Notes under the pieces: model-generated
What the model was told of the DNA's origin: nothing
Database searches by the model: none
What the model saw: the letters and a program-made list of their open reading frames with translations, nothing else
Made by a program: the position numbers and the translations under genes
DNA from: VXRJ01 sp964636705
GTDB taxonomy: Bacteria > Acidobacteriota > Vicinamibacteria > Vicinamibacterales > UBA8438
Direction: 5' to 3'
Length of the DNA: 64,000 nucleotides
Assembly (NCBI GenBank): GCA_964636705.1
Contig: CAZWUJ010000001.1
Coordinates: forward strand, 62,001 to 126,000
Part shown: one piece after another, positions 25,586-34,345 of the stretch
How the letters are laid out: each line of letters opens with the position of its first letter
Position numbering within the stretch: the stretch's first letter is position 1

Positions 25586-26256
25586 GCGGGATCGCGTTGA
25601 TCGACTACGGGGCGGGCAACCTGACGTCGGTGCGCAAGGCGCTGACCCACCTGGGAGCGCGCTACGACACGCCGGCCGCGCCCGCGGCGCTCGAAAGCGT
25701 GAGGGGCGTCATCGTGCCCGGCGTCGGGAACTTCGACGCCACGTCCGCCCTCGACAACACGTGGCGGCGCGCAATCGCGGGCGTGGTCGAGCGTGGAGGC
25801 CTGTTGCTCGGAATCTGCCTCGGTCTGCAGTGGTTGTTCGAGGGGAGCGCCGAGGCGCCCGAGCGGGCCGGTTTCGGAGCGATGGCGGGACGCTGCCGCC
25901 TGATCGAGCCGTCCGCCAACGGCGACGAGGCTACGGAGGCGGGCGGCGACGCGGGGAGCGACGTTGGCCAGCGCCTGAAGGTGCCGCATGTCGGCTGGAA
26001 CAGCCTTCGCCGGACGCGCGACTCGTGGGTGCTCGACGGAGTCGCCGAAGGGGATCAGGTCTATTTCACTCACTCCTACGCCGCGCCGGTGACGGGAGAC
26101 TGCGTTGCGTCGACCACCTACGGCATCGAGTTCGCCAGCCTCGTCGAGCGTGATCGGCTCGTCGGGATGCAGTTCCACCCCGAGAAGTCGGGCGACATCG
26201 GCTTGCGCCTCTTCCGTAACGTCCTCGAACGGATGTCAGTGAACGGGAACGGATAA
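25582..26256 (+). CDS. hisH: Imidazole glycerol phosphate synthase, glutaminase subunit
   Basis: A 224-residue class I glutamine amidotransferase that supplies ammonia to HisF. Start IALIDYGAGNLTSVRKAL, oxyanion strand VPGVGNF, nucleophile Cys in GICLGLQWLFEGS, and the His-Glu pair in GMQFHPEKSG. GTG at 25582 overlaps the hisB stop (GTGA). A 15-20-residue Asp/Glu/Gly-rich insert (around SANGDEATEAGGDAG) interrupts the middle of the protein and looks like a loop extension. Confidence 0.95.
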   Translation: MSGIALIDYGAGNLTSVRKALTHLGARYDTPAAPAALESVRGVIVPGVGNFDATSALDNTWRRAIAGVVERGGLLLGICLGLQWLFEGSAEAPERAGFGAMAGRCRLIEPSANGDEATEAGGDAGSDVGQRLKVPHVGWNSLRRTRDSWVLDGVAEGDQVYFTHSYAAPVTGDCVASTTYGIEFASLVERDRLVGMQFHPEKSGDIGLRLFRNVLERMSVNGNG

Positions 26257-26262
26257 GTCGCG

Positions 26263-27018
26263 ATGCTGTCGAAGCGGATCATCGCGTGCCTCGACGTTCG
26301 CAACGGCCAGGTCGTCAAGGGCATCAACTTCGGAGGGCTGCGCAGCGCTGGCGCGCCCGGGGAGCTGGCTCGCCGCTACAACGTGGAGGGCATCGACGAG
26401 GTGGTGATCCTTGACGTCACCGCGACGATCGAGAAACGGAAGGCGCTCGCGCAGACTATCCGCGAAGTGGCGCAGGAGATCTTCCTGCCGCTCTGTGTCG
26501 GTGGAGGCATCCGCGGCGAGGCGCACGCGGAGGCGGCGATCGAGGCGGGCGCCGACAAGGTGAGCCTTAACACGGCGGCCATCGAGCGTCCGGAATTGCT
26601 CACGACGCTCGCCCGCCGCTACGGTAGCCAGGCGGTCATCGTGGCGGTCGATGCAAAGCGGGAGGCGACGGGATTTCGGATCTATGTCCGTAGCGGCCGG
26701 CAGGCCACCGACCGTGACGCAGTGGAGTGGGCGCGGGAAGCCGCAGGCCGGGGCGCCGGAGAGATCCTTCTGACGTCGATCGATCGCGATGGGACGAAGT
26801 CGGGCTTCGATTGCGAGTTGACTGCGGCCGTCTCGGAGGCGGTACCGATCCCGGTGATCGCGTCGGGGGGGGCCGGTACGTTCGACCATTTCGTTGACGT
26901 GTTCACCCACGGGCGTGCCGACGCGGCGCTTGCGGCGTCGATCTTTCACTACGCGGAGCACGCTGTCGCGGACCTGAAGGCGCACCTGCATGCGGCCGGG
27001 GTTCCGGTCCGGTTGTGA
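26263..27018 (+). CDS. hisF: Imidazole glycerol phosphate synthase, cyclase subunit
   Basis: A 251-residue TIM barrel that with HisH makes imidazole glycerol phosphate and AICAR. It opens MLSKRIIACLDVRNGQVVKG with the first catalytic Asp in CLDV, and the second in LLTSIDRDGTKSG. Phosphate-binding glycines are in CVGGGI and IASGGAG. It follows hisH by 6 nt. Here hisF precedes hisA, the reverse of the common order. Confidence 0.96.
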   Translation: MLSKRIIACLDVRNGQVVKGINFGGLRSAGAPGELARRYNVEGIDEVVILDVTATIEKRKALAQTIREVAQEIFLPLCVGGGIRGEAHAEAAIEAGADKVSLNTAAIERPELLTTLARRYGSQAVIVAVDAKREATGFRIYVRSGRQATDRDAVEWAREAAGRGAGEILLTSIDRDGTKSGFDCELTAAVSEAVPIPVIASGGAGTFDHFVDVFTHGRADAALAASIFHYAEHAVADLKAHLHAAGVPVRL

Positions 27019-27025
27019 TAGCCAA

Positions 27026-27763
27026 ATGCTGATTCCGTCTATTGACCTGAAGGGCGGGCAGGTCGTCCAGCTCGTCCAGGGGAAACGGCCAGCGCTCGCC
27101 TCGGACGACATCGACGGGTGGGTGGAGAAGTTCCGCAGTTTCCCCTGCGTGCAGGTTATCGATCTCGACGCGGCGATGGGATCCGGGTCGAACGCCGTCA
27201 TCATCCAGCGGATAGCGCCGCGGCTGCGCTGCCGGGTCGGCGGCGGAGTCCGCACGATCGACCGCGCGCGGGATCTCCTGGACGCCGGGGCAAGCGCCGT
27301 GATCGTCGGCTCGTCCCTCTTCCGCCACGGGCAGGTGGATGTCGCGTTCGCCGAGTCGCTCGCCGCCGCTGTCGGACCGGAACGGGTTATCGCGGCCGTC
27401 GACAGCAAGCACGGCCGTGTCGTGATCAAGGGATGGACGGAGACGACACCGCTCACCGCAGCGGAGGCGGCGCGCGCGCTCGAGCCGTATTGCGGTGAGT
27501 TCCTGTATACGCACGTGGACCGCGAGGGACTGATGCAAGGAACCGACATGGAGGCGATCCTGGCAGTTCGACGCGCCACATCACGGCGCTTGACCGCGGC
27601 TGGAGGAATCACTACGCAGATGGAGATCGATCGGCTCGACGCCGAGGGGATCGACGCCGTAGTCGGGATGGCAATCTATACGGGGCGGATCGACGCGACG
27701 CCTCCGCGCGCGGCCGGCGCCGTGCCGACACCGCCTCCGATGGGTTCGGAAGATTCACGATGA
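27026..27763 (+). CDS. hisA: ProFAR isomerase
   Basis: A 245-residue TIM barrel homologous to HisF, isomerising the ProFAR intermediate to PRFAR. It opens MLIPSIDLKGGQVVQLVQG with Asp in SIDLKGG as general base, a second Asp in THVDREGLMQG, and phosphate loops RVGGGVR and AAGGITT. The start is ATG 27026, seven nt after the hisF stop. The last 20 residues (PPRAAGAVPTPPPM) are a proline-rich tail beyond the barrel. It overlaps the acyltransferase gene by ATGA. Confidence 0.93.
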   Translation: MLIPSIDLKGGQVVQLVQGKRPALASDDIDGWVEKFRSFPCVQVIDLDAAMGSGSNAVIIQRIAPRLRCRVGGGVRTIDRARDLLDAGASAVIVGSSLFRHGQVDVAFAESLAAAVGPERVIAAVDSKHGRVVIKGWTETTPLTAAEAARALEPYCGEFLYTHVDREGLMQGTDMEAILAVRRATSRRLTAAGGITTQMEIDRLDAEGIDAVVGMAIYTGRIDATPPRAAGAVPTPPPMGSEDSR

Positions 27764-29127
27764 GCGCACCGGCGACCGGGGTCGAACCTGCCCCAGGCAC
27801 CCCGCTCACACCTCCCAGCCGCTGGATCTGGAGCCTCGCAACCGTCGGGGCGCACATTTTCTACCGCGTGGATCGGACAGGTCCTGCCCTGCCCGACGGG
27901 CCGCTGCTACTGGTTGCCAATCACCCGAATTCACTCCTCGACCCGGCGCTCGTCCAGGCGACAGCGGGACGCCAGGTACGGTTCCTGGCGAAGTCGACCC
28001 TGTGCGCCGGACACCTCCTCAGCCCGCTCATCCGCCGGTCCGGAGCCATCCCCGTCTACCGGCGGATCGACGCCGGCGCCGACACCTCGCGCAACAACGA
28101 GATGTTCTCGGCGGTCATGACGGCGCTCGCCCGCGGCGAGGCGGTCTGTCTCTTTCCGGAGGGGATCAGCCATGCCAGGGGCTATCTCGAACCGCTTCGG
28201 ACCGGTGCCGCGCGGATGGTGCTGGAAGGCGCGGGCCGTGGCATCCCGGTCACGATCATTCCGATTGGGCTGAACTTCGAACGCTTCTCGCGGTTCAGAT
28301 CGCGCGTGCAGGCAGTCTTCGGCTGGCCGTTCGACGCTGAGGATCTCCGTGCTCTCCACGGCACCGAACCCGCCGCCGCCGTCCGCGAACTGACCGGACG
28401 GATTGAAGCAAGGCTGCGGCGATTGATGGTGGAGGCGGAGCCTTACCGCGACCTGCGGCTCGTCGAGCGGGCCGATCGGCTGTACGCCGCGGCGCGAGGG
28501 GCGCCCTCCGATCCGCGAGAGCGCGTGGAACGCCGCCGCCTGATCGCCGCCGGGATGCAGACGCTTCGAGAGCGGAATCCGGAGAAACTGGCCGGCGTAG
28601 TTGCCCGCGTGAACCGGTACGACGCCAGTCTCCGCTGGTTCGGTCTGCGCGACCGGGACATCGATCGGGAGATTCCTCTACGCGTCGCCGCTCGCTTCGC
28701 CATGCGGGAAAGCCTGCTCGCGCTCCCTCTGGCTTCGCTGGCAATCGCGACGCTCGTTCTCTTCGCCGTACCCTACTGGTTGACTGGATGGTTGGCGCGG
28801 CAGACTCCTGACCGGCAACTGCGGGCGACGTGGCAGGTTCTGGGCGGTGGCCTGATCTACATCGCCTGGATCGGGCTGGCAGCGGTGGCGGCCGGCGTGT
28901 CGATGGGACCCGTCGCAGGTCTGCTGGCCGCGTTCGGACTGATCGCACTCGCTCTGGCTGGCATGCGCGCCATCGAACGGGAGACGCAGATCATTCGGGC
29001 GGTGCGGGCGTTCTTCGCCCTGCGGCAAACGCCGAGCGAGGCGCGGGCGTGGCTCCGGAGCGAACGTGCATCGCTTGCGGAACTGTTGGACGAGTTGCGC
29101 CGGTGGATCGATCAGAGACCCAACTGA
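27760..29127 (+). CDS. Membrane-associated 1-acyl-glycerophosphate acyltransferase-like protein
   Basis: A 455-residue protein with a PlsC-type acyltransferase domain: NHPNSLLDP (the family NHxxxxD catalytic motif), SGAIPVYRR, FPEGISHARG and VTIIPIGLNF, in order over residues 40-180. The second half has hydrophobic segments around 320-400, so it is membrane-bound. The likely role is acyl transfer to lysophosphatidic acid or a similar lipid. It is coupled to hisA by ATGA and is thus expressed with histidine genes although unrelated in function. Its 3' end overlaps the convergent HAD gene by 16 nt. Confidence 0.87.
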   Translation: MSAPATGVEPAPGTPLTPPSRWIWSLATVGAHIFYRVDRTGPALPDGPLLLVANHPNSLLDPALVQATAGRQVRFLAKSTLCAGHLLSPLIRRSGAIPVYRRIDAGADTSRNNEMFSAVMTALARGEAVCLFPEGISHARGYLEPLRTGAARMVLEGAGRGIPVTIIPIGLNFERFSRFRSRVQAVFGWPFDAEDLRALHGTEPAAAVRELTGRIEARLRRLMVEAEPYRDLRLVERADRLYAAARGAPSDPRERVERRRLIAAGMQTLRERNPEKLAGVVARVNRYDASLRWFGLRDRDIDREIPLRVAARFAMRESLLALPLASLAIATLVLFAVPYWLTGWLARQTPDRQLRATWQVLGGGLIYIAWIGLAAVAAGVSMGPVAGLLAAFGLIALALAGMRAIERETQIIRAVRAFFALRQTPSEARAWLRSERASLAELLDELRRWIDQRPN

Positions 29128-29948
29128 CTGGCCATGTCGTTGAAGTCGGTGCCAACGATGTCGAAGTCGGGATCCGGGGTTAGGTCGCGATCGTCGTTCG
29201 GACCGTACTCGGTGGGACGCGGGACGTAACCGGTCCGGAATCCGAGCGCGGCGGCAGCGCGCAGGTCGCCCTTGTGCGCGGCCACCATCATCACCCGCTC
29301 CGGCTCGAGCCCCAGGAGATCCGCCGCCGTGAGATACGCTTCCGGATCCGGCTTGTAGTGGCGCGCCAACTCGGCGGAGAGGACCGCGTCCCACGGAATG
29401 CCCGCGTTCTTCGCCATGTTCACGAGGAGCGCGACGTTTCCGTTCGAGAGTGACGCCAGGACGTACCGTCTGCGCAAGCGAGTCAGCCCCTCGACCGTGT
29501 CCGGCCAGGGAGTCAGGCGATGCCACGCACGGTTCAGGTCGTCGAGTTCGGCCTCGGTCAGGCCCTCCAGGCCGTACTTCGGCACCAGGTCGTCCAGAAT
29601 CATCCGATGGAGATCGTCGATCTTCGTCCAGCCCAACTCGCCCCGTCGCACGCGACCCATAGCCGGACCGTAACCGGCGCGCCAGTCATCGGCGAACGCG
29701 GCCCAATCCGCCTGAATTCCCTTCCTCCGGCCGACCGCTTCCCCTTCGCGCGTGATGCTGGTCCGCCAGTCAACCACCGTTCCGAAAACATCGAACGTCA
29801 TGGCGCGCACGCCGCGCACCCGCTCGCTCAACTCCTGTGCGGCCGCTCCCCGCCTCGCCGCCCAGACGGCGGTGCGAGTGAACGCCGCCGCGAGTATCGC
29901 GGCCGATCCGCCCGTCAGGAACGCCCGCCGGCTGCTCTTGCTCGACAT
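29112..29948 (-). CDS. Tat-exported haloacid dehalogenase-like hydrolase
   Basis: A 278-residue HAD-superfamily protein of the (S)-2-haloacid dehalogenase type. The nucleophile Asp53 is in MTFDVFGTVVDW, the Ser/Asn motif in LASLSNGN, the Lys in HYKPDPEAY and the last motif AAHKGDLRAA. The N-terminus MSSKSSRRAFLTGGSAA is a twin-arginine signal, unusual since most family members are cytoplasmic. AAGGAGG lies upstream of ATG 29948, which decides this start. It could be a dehalogenase or a phosphatase. Confidence 0.87.
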   Translation of the reverse strand: MSSKSSRRAFLTGGSAAILAAAFTRTAVWAARRGAAAQELSERVRGVRAMTFDVFGTVVDWRTSITREGEAVGRRKGIQADWAAFADDWRAGYGPAMGRVRRGELGWTKIDDLHRMILDDLVPKYGLEGLTEAELDDLNRAWHRLTPWPDTVEGLTRLRRRYVLASLSNGNVALLVNMAKNAGIPWDAVLSAELARHYKPDPEAYLTAADLLGLEPERVMMVAAHKGDLRAAAALGFRTGYVPRPTEYGPNDDRDLTPDPDFDIVGTDFNDMASQLGL

Positions 29949-30084
29949 CGTCGCATCCTCCTTCAAGTGCACGCCGATCGCTCGGGGCGCAACCGCCAAA
30001 CCGCTCCCAGCGTATCGCTCCACGCGCCGACTGTCCATCCACAGCCGTCAGCTCTGATCGATCCGCGGGGAGTACAATCGTGCC

Positions 30085-30669
30085 GTGGGACCAACGCAAC
30101 TGCCATTCGGCGACGGCCCCGAGCCGGAGTCCCGGATCGCCGGACGGGATGCCGCTTCGCTCGCGGCGCTCTATGACCAGCACATCGACGCCATCTATTC
30201 CCTGGCGATCCGGATCGTCGGGGAATCGTCGGAAGCCGAGGCAGTCGTGCAGGAAGTCTTCACGCTGGTGTGGTCCGACGCGGTGCGCTGTCCGGTCGAC
30301 GGCGCCACGGCCACGCACTTGCTGCTGGGTCTGACGCGCGAACGGGCGATCGACCGGGTCCGCGTGACGCGCAGAAGCGGCGATGCCGACACGGACACCC
30401 CCGCCGACGGCGTGGCGACCGTGTGCCTTCCCCAACCGGCGTTCGGCCTTTCCGACGACGGGCCGGACTCCGTGGCGACGGAGCGGATGCGCGAACGACT
30501 CGCCGGTCTGCCGCTGTTGACGCGCCTCTCGCTTGAACTGGCGTACTTCGACGGGCTGACGTTGGCGCAAGTCGCCCGCCAACTCGAACAACCGGAAGAA
30601 ACGGTGCACGAGCGCATCCGCGCCGGTTTGTCCGAGCTGCGGGCGGCGGTCGAGGAGAGCGACCGATGA
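30085..30669 (+). CDS. ECF-type RNA polymerase sigma factor
   Basis: A 194-residue sigma-70 family factor with region 2 (ALYDQHIDAIYSLAIRIVGESSEAE, VVQEVFTLVW) and region 4 (LPLLTRLSLELAYFDGLTLAQVA). It directs polymerase to a small regulon when released from its anti-sigma. GTG start at 30085; TACAAT lies just 6 nt before it, so the message may be leaderless. It overlaps the anti-sigma gene by ATGA, the standard arrangement. Confidence 0.9.
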   Translation: MGPTQLPFGDGPEPESRIAGRDAASLAALYDQHIDAIYSLAIRIVGESSEAEAVVQEVFTLVWSDAVRCPVDGATATHLLLGLTRERAIDRVRVTRRSGDADTDTPADGVATVCLPQPAFGLSDDGPDSVATERMRERLAGLPLLTRLSLELAYFDGLTLAQVARQLEQPEETVHERIRAGLSELRAAVEESDR

Positions 30670-31583
30670 GCCCGCACAAACATCACGGCCGGCATGCGCA
30701 CAACCTGGCCAGCCTCTACGCGCTGGGTGCTCTCGATGCGACCGACCGCGCAAGGTTCGAAGCCCATATCGAGACTTGCAGATCCTCTGTCCGGGAGGTG
30801 ACGTCGCTGTTGCCGGTGACGCACCGGCTCGCCGCAGCCGTGCCGCTGCGCGAGGCGCCGGCGGGTATGCGCGACCGGGTTCTCCGCGCGGTTGCCGGTG
30901 AGGCACCGCCGGCAGTTGGCTCTGACGCACCCGCCGCAGGGCACGAACACGCCCCGGCCGTCGACGACCTCGCGCTCCGCAATGACGTGGATGAGGATGC
31001 CGCAAGCGCTTCCGCACCTCGCACCCGCGGTAGCGGACGCGTCGCGCCCTGGCTCGTCACGCTGGCGAGCCTCGGCGCCGCCGGCTGGACGGGTTGGCAA
31101 TGGGTGCAGCAGATGGACTACACCCAGGCGTTGCAGGAAAACCTCGATGCGGCGAACGTGCAGACGCTCCAGGCGGAGGAAGGAGCAGCTACGGCGCGTG
31201 ACGAAGCGAATGTCGCACGGGCCGGGATGGCGATCCTGGCCTCCCCGGACCTCGAGACCCTGCACCTTGCCGGACAGTCCGCCGCGCCGGACGCCTCCGC
31301 GCGCTGGATCGCGAGCGGTAGCGCGGGGCATCTATTCGCTGCGGCCGGCCTGCCGCTTCCGCCGCCGGGACGCAGCTACCAACTCTGGTTCGTGGCGGAA
31401 GACGCGCCCCTCAACGGGGGGATGTTGACTGTGGACGCCGCGGGCCGGGTCGCCGCCTCGGTGACGCCACCGGCACGATACAGCACCGGCCAGACTCCGC
31501 TCGTTGCAATGGCGGTGACGCTCGAACCCGAAGAGGGAGTCGAAGCACCGACCGGTGAGGTGTACCTCCTCGGCAGACCGTAA
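30666..31583 (+). CDS. RskA-type anti-sigma factor
   Basis: A 305-residue partner of the sigma factor. The N-terminal ZAS-like domain has HNLASLYALGALD and HIETCRSSVREV. The canonical zinc motif is H-x3-C-x2-C, but here the second Cys is Ser, so zinc binding may be lost. A single membrane segment lies near residue 120-140 (PWLVTLASLGAAGWTGW), followed by a coiled-coil-like stretch and an extracytoplasmic RskA domain ending in EVYLLGRP. It probably holds the sigma at the membrane and releases it by proteolysis. Confidence 0.88.
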   Translation: MSPHKHHGRHAHNLASLYALGALDATDRARFEAHIETCRSSVREVTSLLPVTHRLAAAVPLREAPAGMRDRVLRAVAGEAPPAVGSDAPAAGHEHAPAVDDLALRNDVDEDAASASAPRTRGSGRVAPWLVTLASLGAAGWTGWQWVQQMDYTQALQENLDAANVQTLQAEEGAATARDEANVARAGMAILASPDLETLHLAGQSAAPDASARWIASGSAGHLFAAAGLPLPPPGRSYQLWFVAEDAPLNGGMLTVDAAGRVAASVTPPARYSTGQTPLVAMAVTLEPEEGVEAPTGEVYLLGRP

Positions 31584-31620
31584 CGCTTGTTGGAAAACCC
31601 GGCGTACCTGATCGGCGAGG

Positions 31621-34326
31621 CTACCGAGCGTCCGCCCGGCCGAGACTGAGAAGATTGGCGAGCAGCGTGTAGGCCCCCGGTGTGCCGGCGGGGAGTTGCC
31701 GCCAGAGTCCGAGGCCAAGGTAGATCCAGCGCCCCTGTCCCGGCTGGGCTTCCACAAGCGCGCCCCGCTTGACGCCGGCGTTGTACTCGAACGTGTCCTC
31801 CAGCTCCACCAGGTCGGCGTAACGCTCATCCCGGTCGGCCAGGAAATACAGACCGCGTTCCTGCACCCAGTTCTCCCACGTCGCCGCGCCCACCCGGTTC
31901 GGCCAAGCGAACACCGGATGGTCGTTTGCCAGAACGCGGATCGGTGCCTGCTCGTCGGTCACGCGCCCGCGTCCCACTTCGGCCGGCCACGGGCCGTACT
32001 GCGCCTCGTTGAACTCGAACTTGTTGTACTGCACGATGACGGTGCCACCCGCCTCGACGTACTCCAGTAGTCGATTGTTGTTCGCCCGCAGGTCGTCGCG
32101 GCGCTCGTAGGCGCGGACGCCGGTGACAATCACATCGAATCGTTCCAGGTCGCCCCATGCCAACCCGTCGGGGTCGATGAACTCGACGCGCGCACCCAGT
32201 TGCTCGATGGCGGGTGGTACCTCGTCACCCACACCTTCGATGTAGCCGACCAGCAGATCCGGCGCCACCGCCACGTCGAGTACGTGTACCGTCGCCGTAG
32301 CCGGCCGGCCGATGTGCCGGCGAGAGGTGTGAGGGTATTCGATCACCTGGTAGCCCCGGTCGTAGGCCTCTCCTGCCAGATCGACCGCTGCCCGTACTGC
32401 GTACTCGCCGGTCGGCGCGCCGCCGGTCGTCACCCGGAACCGGACCGTGCGCGATTCGTCTTCGCGGCCGAAGGCGACGGTCGCCGATGCCGGCTCGGAG
32501 ACCCAGCCGTTCGGCAGATCGAGGCGTACGGTGCCCGTCACCGCCCGGCCCGGCGCTATCGGACCCGTATGCGTCGCCGTGACGCGCACCTCGCGGGCAG
32601 CCGCATCTCCGGTGGCGGCAACCGGCACGACGGTAATCGCCGGCGTCATCGACACGGCGACACGCGGGACGACCTGAAGCGCCACCCGCTTCTCACCGGT
32701 GAAGAGGTCGTCGCCGTACCGGTACTCGACGCGACGGTCAACAGAAATCGAGGCCGACCCAAGTCTCAGGTCGACGGTCGCGCGGAACGGCGTCTGCCGG
32801 AACGGCAGACCGAACGGCACGTCCGGATCCAGTTCGTAGCGGTCCGCCCCCGCGACATGCGTCCAGTGGATGTCGGTCATCCGCGCGTCAGGGGGAATCC
32901 GCGCTTCGAGACTGCACTCCTGGACATCGCCCGCAGCCAGGGCGGCGGCGCACGCGTCCACGCCCGCAACCCCGTCGAGACCGTCAAGCCGCAGGCCCTG
33001 CACCGTCACGGCGTCATCGCCAAGGTTGGCCACCAGCGCCCGCAGGCGGATCGGCTGCCCGGGCGCCACGATGCCGTCGTCGGCCAGCACCTCGAGCCGG
33101 ACCGCGTGCGCCAGCAGCGCGGCGCGCTCGAACTGGCGCTCCTTGCTCGTGAGGCCGAAGTCGATCGCTGCCCGGGCCTCGTCGGACAGGCCATACACCC
33201 TCGTCTCGAGAGCAGTCCGCATCAGCCGGGTCCGCAGCAGGCCGTTGAGGACGGGCTCGCGCGCACCCGCCATTCCATCGGACTCGAAACCCTCAAGCGC
33301 ATCACGCGCATCCATGGCCAGCGCGGCAAGATCGTCAACGAGCCGGCTGGGCGGCGACGTTCCGGCGAACCGGGCGAGCGCGCCGATCGACGTATCGACA
33401 CCATCGAAAAGCGAAGACTCGCCAGCGCCGCCTGTGTAGCCGGGAATAGCCGTCTCCGCCAAACGGTAGCGACCGCCGGCCGCCCCCGCCGGCAGCGCGA
33501 CAAACTGGGACATGCCCTGGCACTTGTGCATGCTGCGGGCGCGGCTGCCCAATTCGGTCCAGGTGGCGCCCAGCAACGGGTCGTAGCCAGCCAGGTCGAT
33601 CGTCGTCAGGGCCGGATCGGGGTCGCCACGCCGGTTGGCGAACCCGGGCGGTCCGATGCCCATCCCGAACGGGAAACCGGTTCGAAAGTAGAACTTCCGG
33701 GCCTGCCACGGGCGCAGGCCGTCCGCGATCTGTTCCGGGAACCGCGCCGGATCCGCGGCGGCGTGATACGCCTCGTGGGCGAGGATCGCAGAGGCCTGGT
33801 GGTGCTGGCCGCCGCCCCGGCCTTCGGGACTCATCGCCGAAATGACGTCGGGGCGAATCTCCCGGATCATCCTGACGATGTCCGAGAGGATCTCCTCGCG
33901 ACCCCAGCGCTCGAAGGTCTCCTCAACGCTGAACGAGTAGCCGAAGTCGACGGCGCGCGAAAAATACTGTTCGGCCCCGTCCAACCGGTGCGCGGCTGCG
34001 AGCTCTTCGGTCCGCAGCACCGCAAGCGCATCGAACAACTCTGGACCGATCTCGTTCTGGCCACCATCGCCCCGCGTCAACGACAGCAACGCCGTGCGGT
34101 GGCCGTCGCCCCTGGCGAGGCGCGCCAGCAGCGCGTTGTTCTCGTCGTCCGGATGCGCTACAACCGACAGGAACGTGCCGGTGCTGTTGAGCTGCCGGAG
34201 CGCCACGGCGAGATCGGCCTGGCCGGCCGGATCGCTCAGGGGCTGCGCGGCAACCGGAAGCGCCAGGAAACCCAGCGCGAGTCCAGCCAACACGGTCAGG
34301 GAAGTCATCAAGCGCATTGTCGGCAT
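31621..34326 (-). CDS. Large secreted PIG-L (LmbE-like) deacetylase
   Basis: A 901-residue protein with signal peptide (LMTSLTVLAGLALGFLALPVAAQ). The N-terminal 270 residues are a zinc PIG-L/LmbE N-acetyl hydrolase domain: SVVAHPDDEN (57-63) and GGQHHQASAILAHEA later. The rest is beta-sandwich material (NEW3-like repeats) and a C-terminal GATase-like region. ATG at 34326 or 34317 both work; a -10-like TATACT lies 7 nt before 34326. It lies 19 nt downstream of bshA. PIG-L enzymes deacetylate GlcNAc conjugates, but export argues against this being the cytoplasmic BshB of bacillithiol synthesis. Confidence 0.85.
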   Translation of the reverse strand: MPTMRLMTSLTVLAGLALGFLALPVAAQPLSDPAGQADLAVALRQLNSTGTFLSVVAHPDDENNALLARLARGDGHRTALLSLTRGDGGQNEIGPELFDALAVLRTEELAAAHRLDGAEQYFSRAVDFGYSFSVEETFERWGREEILSDIVRMIREIRPDVISAMSPEGRGGGQHHQASAILAHEAYHAAADPARFPEQIADGLRPWQARKFYFRTGFPFGMGIGPPGFANRRGDPDPALTTIDLAGYDPLLGATWTELGSRARSMHKCQGMSQFVALPAGAAGGRYRLAETAIPGYTGGAGESSLFDGVDTSIGALARFAGTSPPSRLVDDLAALAMDARDALEGFESDGMAGAREPVLNGLLRTRLMRTALETRVYGLSDEARAAIDFGLTSKERQFERAALLAHAVRLEVLADDGIVAPGQPIRLRALVANLGDDAVTVQGLRLDGLDGVAGVDACAAALAAGDVQECSLEARIPPDARMTDIHWTHVAGADRYELDPDVPFGLPFRQTPFRATVDLRLGSASISVDRRVEYRYGDDLFTGEKRVALQVVPRVAVSMTPAITVVPVAATGDAAAREVRVTATHTGPIAPGRAVTGTVRLDLPNGWVSEPASATVAFGREDESRTVRFRVTTGGAPTGEYAVRAAVDLAGEAYDRGYQVIEYPHTSRRHIGRPATATVHVLDVAVAPDLLVGYIEGVGDEVPPAIEQLGARVEFIDPDGLAWGDLERFDVIVTGVRAYERRDDLRANNNRLLEYVEAGGTVIVQYNKFEFNEAQYGPWPAEVGRGRVTDEQAPIRVLANDHPVFAWPNRVGAATWENWVQERGLYFLADRDERYADLVELEDTFEYNAGVKRGALVEAQPGQGRWIYLGLGLWRQLPAGTPGAYTLLANLLSLGRADAR

Positions 34327-34345
34327 GTGCTCCAGTATATATGGG

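Noticed and set aside
31621..34326. bshB assignment
   Set aside because: Signal peptide and 901 residues do not fit the cytoplasmic 230-residue BshB.
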